Of a DNA stretch of 64,000 nt, positions 41,701 through 53,700 are shown piece after piece (position 1 is the stretch's first letter; each line of letters begins with the position of its first letter). The notes under the pieces are model-generated. The model searched no databases and was not told the origin of the DNA. It saw nothing but the letters and a program-made list of their open reading frames with translations. Position numbers and translations under genes: made by a program. Source of the stretch: Apostichopus japonicus (taxonomy: Eukaryota > Echinodermata > Holothuroidea > Aspidochirotida > Stichopodidae); assembly GCF_037975245.1 (NCBI RefSeq), contig NC_092561.1, forward strand, positions 20,781,008 to 20,845,007, written 5' to 3'.

Positions 41701-44700
41701 GCAAACATAGATTTTTTTTGCTTGTAGTTAATAGTGTACGGAAACCAGGGTAACAGCAAGTTTAATACAAACTCAATAATATTCTTCTGAAAGGCACCTC
41801 AACCTATTAAGCTCAAACTGTGTAAACAGTAATCATTGCAAACATGGAGAAGGAAGTGGCAGTTAGCGTTGTGTATTTAAGCCTGGGGAGGGAGAAGAGG
41901 GGGCAAGGGGTGTTGGCTGGCTGGCTGGCTTAAAGCTAAGTATTCACCACAAAATACAAGAAAATTGGAAGAATAACTCACCAAGATTAGAGTGGGGGTT
42001 ATTTCCTTATAAAGTTAGGAATGTGATAGGAAAACTATATACAGGAACAAACAAGGGTAAATGAGGGTTTAACATTCGTCCACGGTTTTACCTCAACCAG
42101 AAAGAGATGGGTTCACTCAAATGCATCTCAAAACAGAAATGAGGAGTAGTTTCTGACAAAAATCTGTCAAATATTACAGCAACAATGGCCCATTACCAAA
42201 AGAATAGAAGAAAAAAGTCAATATTAGATAGGAATTACAAATTGCATTTTTCAATTTAAAAGTCTTCTTGAAAACTTGTAAAAAAGATCACAGCAAAAGG
42301 GTTACAGGAAGGAAAGTGATTTTACCATTTTAAGAGAGAAAGAACAAAGGCATTAAGGAATGTCCTAGTTTGATATCCTTACAATACTTACAGCTAACTT
42401 GTTATCCACTTGAACCTGTAAAAATGAAAAGAGAAAAAAAACAGAAAACAATTAATTTTGCCATTTTCAAACTTGGTAGTGGAAAGATATTTGTAGACAT
42501 AGTTTACACCCTTGAAATTAAATGAGAAATTAATAATATGGTTACTTTCCTCAATGATTATACCTTCTGTAACTTTCTTTTTCAAACCAAAATCTGACAC
42601 ACCAGCGACTGCTTCCGACAAAAACTTAATGTTGCATAATATATCATGCACAGCTTCTCAGTGGCATGTTGTAAATCGGTGCAAAGATAGTTTCAGTACA
42701 ATGTGTATCGCAGTGGTGTTTGCAAGGTTATTGCTGTGGTGACTTTGACATTGACAATATGGAAAGAGAAAAAAGGGAAACTAAATGATTTTGCCTCCTG
42801 GTGTCAACATTTTCTCCCTCCCCCATCATCCTCCCATCTGGACTTATTTACTTTTATTAATATTTCACAAATGTATCAAAGGAATGTTTTCCTCTTGGCA
42901 CAGATCCATAAATCATAACAGATGTAATCATCTCTATCGTAGAAGTTTCTGGATGATAGTTGGGTCATCGTCTCCTTCTTTACAGGAAACAATTGAAGCT
43001 TTAATTTACCTTTTTATCACCTCTGATTGAGCTGACAGCACTTTCGATATCCTCAGCGGTCACACCCTAAAAAAGAAAGAAAAGAAATGTATGAATTTAA
43101 CTCTGTGAACAACTTCCCACTGTGAAACATGTGACCAGTCTTATTTTCACTTTCCATCGAAATCACTTTCCATCTTGCAAAATAACTTCATAATAACTTG
43201 AAATCAAAATGACTTATAAAATAACTTTCCATCTGAATAACAAAGTAACTTTGTCAGGTTACTAATAATTAATATAAGGTTATTCGTAAATATAATATTA
43301 GGTTATTAATAAATTTTTTATGCTATGCTCTGCCTTCTAAAATCTAGCAGCGATCTAATTTAGACAAAAGAGAATGAATACTGGGATTGTATAAAACACG
43401 GCTCGAGGCAATTACATGCATAGTACTGTTAAGGACTCAAAGTACAATGTAGACAATGTCCCCAAATATTCACCTCTAAATCCCTTCTATGTGAAATCTA
43501 ATGGACTGTTCACATTTTCCACACATCTGGAGCGCCATGGGCAGTTATTCATTCCAGGAGTGGCGCTATATATATCTACATTATTAGTTTTATTTTCATA
43601 TAAACTCCACTGGTGCTTCTGTTGTACAGCATAAACTGCCCTTAACCCCCTCCCCTCCACCCCCCGCCCAAATGTTGCTGAGGTAGTGTTTTTTTCTTTC
43701 TTCCTTCATAAAGTCTTCCAATATTGATTAACCATATTGCAATAGGTAAAACTTTTGTACCATATTTTGACTCAACCTACAAAATTTGTCAACAGTATGC
43801 TAGCGATGTATATGGTTTGTGTAACAATAATTTGCTTATTGTAAATGGTAATCTATGTTCTCATGATTCGGGAGGGGAGTGGGAGGGGAGGGGAGTGGGG
43901 GTTGGTCGATATTCTGCCTTCTGACGATGGATAGCTGTCTGACAATATGGAAGACATTGTTATTGATTGTTCTTGTTGCATTTCCCTATTGTGTATTTCT
44001 TTTGTGTTACCATCTGAGTATTTTTCATAGATTATTCTTTGAAAACAGGTGAATAAATGAATGATTCTGGACAAATGCCAGGTTTGCTGAATAAAGGCTT
44101 AACTTGCTCTTGGCAATTCATGGAACTGCCCTCAGCAGTCAGTGAGTTATTTGTCAGCCCAATCTCTTTATTTCAAAATTTCTGTTCAATCACTCAGGCA
44201 TATAAAGACAGACACTGATCTAAGACTGACCTGTGTTGACCTCCTACTTGACCTTTCTCTCTTGGCCCTAGCTCTCCTTACTGTTTCTGCTTCCTCCTCT
44301 TTGGAAGGTGCCATGAATGATCTGGAGGTGATTATGAAAGTGAATGAAAAGACGTCAGTAAATAAAAGAAGAGCAAAACAAGAAATCAAAATGGAAAAGA
44401 TGTACAATCAGAATATTAATGAGAGAAAGCTGAAAATGTTTGAACTGCACTTCATATTTTGTCAGTGAAAGAGTAAGACCTAGATGTTACAAATGATGAG
44501 ATGTTACAGATGTGATATCCTTGTATCTTGGATTCTACTTCCGAGATCACTTTATGTGCGACACTGACATGTTAAGTCTCATTGGACTGAAAACCAACGT
44601 ATCTTTATTTGGTAACACACATTAATGTCTCGTCTGAATACCCAATTTGAATAGTTTTGAGAGACTGCTTATTTGCATTCCATGCTTATTAACATACAAA

Positions 44701-47700
44701 ATTCTGATATTTTGCTTACATACTGTTATATAATTGTGTGATACTGTGATAATTGTGTGATACTTGCTCATTTGCATACATGCTCATTTGCATACAAAAT
44801 TATAATATTTTGCATATTAAGTAGCCTACTGTTAAGTACTTGTGTGACACTGCTATAATTGTGTCATTCTGCAATAATTGCATTTAAGCTAAATTAACTT
44901 TTAATTGTTGCCTAAAGTAAGCATTTGTCACTCTGGCTAAGACTGTGTTCTCTGTAAACTGTTACTGCTATTATTCAAACATATCTTCCCTGGGATCATG
45001 AGCAACCTTTGTTTTAAAATAATGACTTACAGGTTTATTGAACAATCTCTGAAGATTGGCCACCAAATACAGATGGTAGCTTTTAAGTGCCATACGTGTG
45101 TATACTTAGGCGTTGTTCTTACTTTGGTTTTTCTACTTCTTTCTTCTCCTCTGCTATCCTGGCTCTGAGAGGGGGTTTGGCGATGGTGACTGTTTTCTTG
45201 TCCTCTGGTTTCCCAAGTCTCTCGTTTTGCCACTATTGGAGGAAGTGAGGTACACGTAGAGAATAATAACACCATAAATTTCACTATCAACACAAGAATT
45301 AATTCCACACATCTTGTGAATCGGTACTGATACTAGTATTCTAGCTTAGTTAACCCCACCTAACTGATATAATGACATTGTTTCAATCGCAATAAAAAAC
45401 ACTGCCTTCACAGCCCGAAAAAAGAAATATTGAGCTAGTTGAAAAGAACTTCTATTTAGGACAGGTATTTGTAAATTGCACGACTTAAATCAGGTGTGGT
45501 AAGTCCAAAGTCTTTCCTGTCCAAGAACACAATTATTAAAAACAGTTTCCTGATCATTTCACAGATGACCCTGACTTTCTGTTAAAGGACACAAAAGCAG
45601 TACTAAGTTACCTGTCCACCAATCTTAATGTATAAAGAAATTGTCCACATGTTTCTACAACAAACACATTGGTTATCTTTGGTAAACCGGAAAGGAGAAT
45701 TTAGGCTATCTGAACAGAAGAAACCGCATGTCACCTCTGCCCTCAATATTTAGCTGTAAGCTCACAATAAATGCATTTCTGTTCACAAACAAGTAAACCG
45801 CATGTCACCTCTGCCCTCAATATTTAGCTGTAAGCTCACAATAAATGCATTTCTGTTCACAAACAAGTAAACCGCATGTTACCTCTGCCCTCAATATTTA
45901 GCTGTAAGCTTACAATATGCATTTCTGTTCACAAACCAGTGCAGGGTTTCTCATACATTAACTTACTATTTCAGTACTTTATCTCTGTCAAATCGCTGAC
46001 AAGTATCCCCCCTTTAATAAATATGATATATATGATGGTAAAATGTAACAGATCACACAGAGTGCAGATTCCCCCAAAACTTTACTGGTTTGTTTAGTGA
46101 TGTTATCTCTAATACAGGTCCTAGCTGCCTTCTGCAAAAACTTCACCATCAACTTTAAAACCAACTTGTAAGATTCCAATGGATGTAAATCACACTATTA
46201 AAACAGTTGTAAGCTTTGAGGATGGTAGCTTTGGAAGGAAGAGGTAGTAGGTGTTATGTTGGGGCAACTGTTGTAGGCTAGGTAGATTAAGTGCATAAGT
46301 AGAGGAAGAGGTAGTAGGTGTTATGTGGGGGCAACTGTTGTAGGCTAGGTAGATTAAGTGCATAAGTAGAGCAAGAGGTAGTAGGTGTTATGTGGGGGCA
46401 ACTGTTGTAGGCTAGGTAGATTAAGTGCATAAGTAGAGGAAGAGGTAGTCGGTGTTATGTGGGGGCAACTGTTGTAGGCTAGGTAGATTAAGTGCATAAG
46501 TAGAGGAAGAGGTAGTAGGTGTTATGTGGGGGCAACTGTTGTAGGCTAGGTAGATTAAGTGCATAAGTAGAGGAAGAAGTAGTCGGTGTTATGTGGGGGC
46601 AACTGTTGTAGGCTAGGTAGATTAAGTGCATAAGTAGAGGAAGAAGTAGTCGGTGTTATGTGGGGGCAACTGTTGTAGGCTAGGTAGATTAAGTGCATAA
46701 GTAGAGGAAGAGGTAGTAGGTGTTATGTGGGGGCAACTGTTGTAGGCTAGGTAGATTAAGTGCATAAGTAGAGGAAGAGGTAGTAGGTGTTATGTGGGGC
46801 CAACTGTTGTAGGCTAGGTGGATTAAGTGCATAAGTAGAGGAAGAGGTAGTAGGTGTTATGTGGGGGCAACTGTTGTAGGCTAGGTGGATTAAGTGCATA
46901 AGTAGAGGAAGAGGTAGTAGGTGTTATGTGGGGGCAACTGTTGTAGGCTAGGTAGATTAAGTGCATAAGTAGAGGAAGAGGTAGTAGGTGTTATGTGGGG
47001 GCAACTGTTGAAGGCTAGGTAGATTAAGTGCATAAGTAGAGGAAGAAGTAGTCGGTGTTATGTGGGGGCAACTGTTGTAGGCTAGGTAGATTAAGTGCAT
47101 AAGTAGAGGAAGAGGTAGTAGGTGTTATGTGGGGGCAACTGTTGAAGGCTAGGTAGATTAAGTGCATAAGTAGAGGAAGAAGTAGTCGGTGTTATGTGGG
47201 GGCAACTGTTGTAGGCTAGGTAGATTAAGTGCATAAGTAGAGGAAGAGGTAGTAGGTGTTATGTGGGGGCAACTGTTGAAGGCTAGGTAGATTAAGTGCA
47301 TAAGTAGAGGAAGAAGTAGTCGGTGTTATGTGGGGGCAACTGTTGTAGGCTAGGTAGATTAAGTGCATAAGTAGAGCAAGAGGTAGTAGGTGTTATGTGG
47401 GGGCAACTGTTGTAGGCTAGGTAGATTAAGTGCATAAGTAGAGCAAGAGGTAGTAGGTGTTATGTGGGGGCAACTGTTGTAGGCTAGGTAGATTAAGTGC
47501 ATAAGTAGAGGAAGAGGTAGTCGGTGTTATGTGGGGGCAACTGTTGTAGGCTAGGTAGATTAAGTGCATAAGTAGAGGAAGAGGTAGTAGGTGTTATGTG
47601 GGGGCAACTGTTGTAGGCTAGGTAGATTAAGTGCATAAGTAGAGGAAGAAGTAGTCGGTGTTATGTGGGGGCAACTGTTGTAGGCTAGGTAGATTAAGTG

Positions 47701-50700
47701 CATAAGTAGAGGAAGAAGTAGTCGGTGTTATGTGGGGGCAACTGTTGTAGGCTAGGTAGATTAAGTGCATAAGTAGAGGAAGAGGTAGTAGGTGTTATGT
47801 GGGGGCAACTGTTGTAGGCTAGGTAGATTAAGTGCATAAGTAGAGGAAGAGGTAGTAGGTGTTATGTGGGGCCAACTGTTGTAGGCTAGGTGGATTAAGT
47901 GCATAAGTAGAGGAAGAGGTAGTAGGTGTTATGTGGGGGCAACTGTTGTAGGCTAGGTGGATTAAGTGCATAAGTAGAGGAAGAGGTAGTAGGTGTTATG
48001 TGGGGGCAACTGTTGTAGGCTAGGTAGATTAAGTGCATAAGTAGAGGAAGAGGTAGTAGGTGTTATGTGGGGGCAACTGTTGAAGGCTAGGTAGATTAAG
48101 TGCATAAGTAGAGGAAGAAGTAGTAGGTGTTATGTGGGGGCAACTGTTGTAGGCTAGGTAGATTAAGTGCATAAGTAGAGGAAGAGGTAGTAGGTGTTAT
48201 GTGGGGGCAACTGTTGAAGGCTAGGTAGATTAAGTGCATAAGTAGAGGAAGAAGTAGTCGGTGTTATGTGGGGGCAACTGTTGTAGGCTAGGTAGATTAA
48301 GTGCATAAGTAGAGGAAGAGGTAGTAGGTGTTATGTGGGGGCAACTGTTGAAGGCTAGGTAGATTAAGTGCATAAGTAGAGGAAGAAGTAGTCGGTGTTA
48401 TGTGGGGGCAACTGTTGTAGGCTAGGTAGATTAAGTGCATAAGTAGAGCAAGAGGTAGTAGGTGTTATGTGGGGGCAACTGTTGTAGGCTAGGTAGATTA
48501 AGTGCATAAGTAGAGGAAGAGGTAGTAGGTGTTATGTGGGGGCAACTGTTGTAGGCTAGGTAGATTAAGTGCATAAGTAGAGGAAGAGGTAGTAGGTGTT
48601 ATGTGGGGGCAACTGTTGTAGGCTAGGTGGATTAAGTGCATAAGTAGAGGAAGAAGTAGTCGGTGTTATGTGGGGGCAACTGTTGTAGGCTAGGTGGATT
48701 AAGTGCATAAGTAGAATAGAGAGGAGTCAAGTAGATTTTACCTTATTATCTGTATTAGTCTTTTGTTCGGCTATCTTTGGCGCTGAGGCCGATCGTGGTA
48801 GTCTCTCATCCGGTTTCTTTGACTCCGGCAATATCGTGCTGCCGGTTTTCCTTAGTCCGGTCCTCCAAGCTGGCGTTTCCGCTTCTTTGGAATCCTGTTT
48901 GGCCGGAGCGAGAGGCTTAGGTGAAAAACTTGGGAGCTGCAAGAAATGAGAAAAAGACAAAATGAGAAAGTAGGAACGACTGATCATCTCAAAATTAGGA
49001 ATTGAAAAAAAAAAAATCTAACATCTTTGTTTTTCCATTATGGACTAAAACTTTTATCATTTGAAAAATACTTGAACATAAAATTATTATGGGCTTGAGG
49101 GCTTGTTGCATGAATTCAACCTTTCTTTGCTATCAAAGTTAGCCAATTGGCATGTTTTGATCTCTGATAGCATCATTCTGCTTTAATCTCATGTAATAAG
49201 ACTTACATATTTTGTAGTAACAAAACACTTTCCAAATCCATTCTTTTGTATATTGTTGGTACATTCTTCCAATGATCATTTCGTCTAGAGAGACTTACTT
49301 TCATCGTGGTGCGACAACATTTGTTGCTACATTCAAGGTGTCTGCAGAAAACACTTGCTCGTTACAGAAACATTTGCCCACACGTGGCTATTACTGCAAA
49401 CTATTTAGCAAAGTTCCCTCTATGTTAACCCAAAAGAAATTGAAAACAATAAGGGCTAAATGTGGTCATATCTCATAGCCCACCCACAAATGTTTTAAAC
49501 TGGTGGTGGAAAGGGTATTGAATGTTGATGGTTGAACCTTTTTGTTGTCTTCTCTTGAGAGTAAGCAAAAGGGGGATGGGGAGGAAGAAACCAAGGAAAA
49601 CAAGGATGAACAAAGGGAAACTAGCTAAGGGATTTACTTCATCTCACCTCTTTTATTCCACCAGCAGGGAATGGGCTAGGCTTGACTATAAACAGGGGGG
49701 AGGGGGTAGATTGGGAAGTTTTCATTTTGTATTGGCTCTGGCTTTTCAAGTTCCTATATGAGGGGATCTTACCTAATTTTTACCACCAGCAAGGGATGGT
49801 GGGGGCTTACTAACAGGGGGTAGATTTGGAAGCTTCCTAGTTTGTCTTAGCTATGTTTTTTTTTCAGTTTCCTTTAACAGGGGATCTTACCTCTTTTTTA
49901 CCACCAGCAGGGGATGGTGGGGGCTTACTAACAGGGGGTAGATTTGGAGGTTTCCTATTTTGTACTGGCTCTGGTTTTTTAACTTCTTCTTCCTCTTCTT
50001 CCTCCTCTGAGCTTGACGGATCCGTTTCGCTTTCACTGGAACTTGACGATTCCATTGTTTTCTTGTCCTGCGAAGAGAACAGAGGATGATAGCGATATGA
50101 GATCACCACAAAGTTTTCTGACAGTCCTACTTCACCTAACATCTAAGAAGAGTTGCATTTACGGTTTTATGACAAGAGAAGCCTTCGTGAAAGTATTTGA
50201 AAACATCTGTTATTTTCATTTCAGTCAGAAAGATTTCTCCGCATAACCGCAAATGAAACAAAAATTTGTGAAAATGAGGATGGTTGTTTCCCGTTTAACA
50301 AAGACCTGGACAAAATCCGCCAAAATTTTGTGTAATGAATTACAAGATTCACGAGTAAGCGGTTACCTCCGAATTAAACAGTAACCAGGAAGTTTAATCA
50401 CTTGGCTTTGTTAGCTTAACGTAAAGTCTGAAAAATCATTTCCAAAATGTATTTGCTGATGGAAAAAAAGAATCACACTATTAAGATATTAAGTGTTGTA
50501 TCAATTTGAAGAAATAACTTACTGAACCCCCAAAAATGTAACTAAACTACCTACACTACAGGCTTCAGTCTCCTAAATGCAAGAATTCCTATTGAAAGTA
50601 GCAGTGTCATCTTCTAAGAGTAGGGGGACAGAGTAGGGGAATCATAGGGGGACAGAGTAAGGAACAGAGTAGGGGGTGAGAGTAGGGGGTGATAGTGGGG

Positions 50701-53700
50701 GGAGAGAGTAGGGGATAGAGTATGGGGGGCAGCATAGGGTGAGAGAATAGGGAGAGAGAGTAGGGGGATGGAGTAGGAGGACAGAGTGGGGGACAGAGTG
50801 GAGGGATAGAGTAGGAGGACAGAGTGGGGGACAGAGTAGGGGAACAGCATAGGGGGCAGCATAGGGGGACAGCATATGGGGACAGAGTAGGGGGACAGAG
50901 TAGGGAGACAGAGTAGGAGGGAAAGCATAGGGGGACAGCATAGGGGGACAGAGTAGGGGCACAGAGTAGGGAGCAGAGTAGGGGGACAGAGTAGGGGCAC
51001 AGAGTAGGGGGCCAGAGTAGGGGAGTGTATAGGGGGACAGAGTAGGAGGGAAAGCATAGGGGAACAGAGTAGGGGAACAGAGTAGGGGACAGAGTAGGGG
51101 AACAGTATAGGGGGACAGAGTAGGGGGACAGCATATGGGGACAGAGTAGGGAGACAGAGGAAGGGGGGGCAGAGTAGCAGGCAGAGGCAATTAAAGAAAT
51201 AGTGGGGAGTGAAGATAGGGATGAGGGTCATCTAGTTTATCTTTATCCCCTTAATAGCTCATCAGCTGCTTCAACATAAATAGCATTTTCTTGCCTTGAT
51301 AGGTTAACAGCTGCTGAGTAATACCAATTGGATGCTTTTCCTGGAACAGCCTTCCACACACTCAAGTCGACTGTAATAACAATTGACATAAAGTGGCTAA
51401 TCCCTATTTATCTAACTTCCAAGCATCATGCTGTTCTCTAAATCCCCACTGTTAAAGACATCAACCCAATACCCACTATTTCGCAGTTGGAAAGAAATCA
51501 CAATGCTCTTTTCTGCATCTCTCTTTCAAGAATTACGACGAAGCTTTTCTAGAAAATAAAGAATTATACACCCCATGCTGCTTGATTATTTTTCTATCGT
51601 TAATTATATTAATCTTTAATTAAGGATGGATATGAACCAGTCTATATCTCTTTAATAATTCAGCAGTACATCATCAGAGGAGCCTGTTGTTTAGCTTGGG
51701 ATACAACCTTGGTTGATAAGTACACAGCCTGCCCGGTACTGCGACTGTGACTTCTAGGGGGTTCCAGAACTAGTCAATAATATGTAGAGCTCTTTTCCTG
51801 TCAGATTCTCTTTGCGTCTGAGAAAACTGGAACGAATCAATTAAACCCGTAAAGTATGTATCATTCTTTTATGGCTGTGTACCCATAGTCTGATGCAGAC
51901 TGTAGTTCTTGTAAGATTTAACAATGGTCTACCTCATTGGTCCCCCAAGAAACAGAAAGGACAACATTTGGAGCCTGTATGTGTGCTAGCATGGCAAACA
52001 GCTGGGTGATATTAATGTCATGGGGTGCTGTAAACAGCTTATAGTATTAAAGGTAGCTCTCTCTGTCTGTCTGGATTTCCCCACTAATTCATATTTGATA
52101 TTCCATACAAGCATTACTCACTCTTAATGTAATTACTCTTCCTAATTAGCCACACTTTTCTTTTACTTCTGTCCGTATATTGTTTCAGATTGATAATTGA
52201 AAGAAACAAGATGTGACTGGCAAAGCAAGCAATGTGAGGACACAGATTACACAACTATTAAAAATTTGAAAAATCATACTTGGTTTGTCAATGTGTTTCG
52301 GTGACATCACACCTGCGCCCTGTAAGTTCCCCTATGGTACAACATGTGACAGATCCAATTGGGCAATATATCTGGAAAATGTCATACATGTACGAATTGC
52401 ACCAGGCACGTGTTTGATTTACACTAACAAGTTTCTCTTTTACTTGCCAAAAATAAATTCACCTATAAACAATCCTAGTAAGACTTCACAACCAACTAAA
52501 ACATTCTGGTTTCACATTTTGGGACCACACCTTTATGATAACTACATCAAAGAGTAAGTTTCATTTTTTATTGTCATAGAACAAGTTATTAAACAACGCA
52601 ATACAATACAACTTGCTATATTTTGCAACTGGTATTTCAACATATTCATATCTCTCACATTGTTAACTAATTATGTTTTCTCAACTCGATTATTGCTGAT
52701 TTGCTATAAGCAAGAAAGGACACACCTACAAGGTATAATGTTTGTAATCATTCATCCAGGACTTTCATTTTTGGTTTCGTGAGGAGTTAAAGAACATGAT
52801 ACTCTCACATGTTAAAGCAGCCTTTTCCAGTTGATTTTGCAAAAGCTTTTTGATGCTGTTTTTACACTGTAATCTCACATCAATGAAGCTCATTTGCTTT
52901 GCTAGCCAAAATTTTGATTGAAAAATTGCAGTAAAATTACTAACACATTTTTGAAGTATTAATGTAGTTTTTTTTTTATATATATACCAGCTATGAAATG
53001 TGTCCGTTCAAAAATATGTTGAGGATAATGAATCAACTTCTTTAATTACTTATTCATTGACCTTCATTTGGTGGGAAAATCAAGACAAATGCCTTAGTGT
53101 GATCGACTGAAATTTGACAAATACAATACTAATACGATACTAATACAATACTAATACAACACTAATACAACACTGATAGAATACCAATACAATTCTAAGA
53201 CAATACTAATACAATACTAATAAAATACTAATACAACACTGATAGAATACCAATACAATACTAATACAATACTAATAGAACACTAATACAATACTAATAC
53301 AATACTAATACAATACTAATAAAATACTAATACAACTGATAGAATACCAATACAATTCTAAGACAATACTAATACAATACTAATACAACACTAATATAAT
53401 ACTAATACAATACTAATACAATACTAATACAACACTAATATAATACTAATACAATACTAATACAATACTAATAGAACACTGATAGAATACCAATACAATT
53501 CTAATACAATACTAATACAATACTAATACAACACTAACACAATACTAATTTACAATACTAATAGAATACTAATACAAAACTAATACAATACTAATAATAC
53601 TAATAGAATACTAATACAAAACTAATACAATACTAATAATACTAATAGAATACTAATACATTACTAATACAATACTAATAATACTAATAGAATACTAATA

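Noticed and set aside
45027-45308. 93-codon minus-strand frame containing [10 protein letters not shown]
   Set aside because: It covers the real exon 45232-45123 in the wrong frame; the phase chain and the [14 protein letters not shown] reading support the other frame.
49205-49260. Possible 36-nt exon before GTAAGT at 49.2 kb
   Set aside because: Phase-compatible, but the acceptor lacks a pyrimidine tract and the eight-to-twelve residue reading shows no support.
50607-51231. Three overlapping Pro/Ser/Leu-rich minus-strand frames
   Set aside because: All three frames open at once means composition (a purine-rich repeat on the plus strand), not coding.
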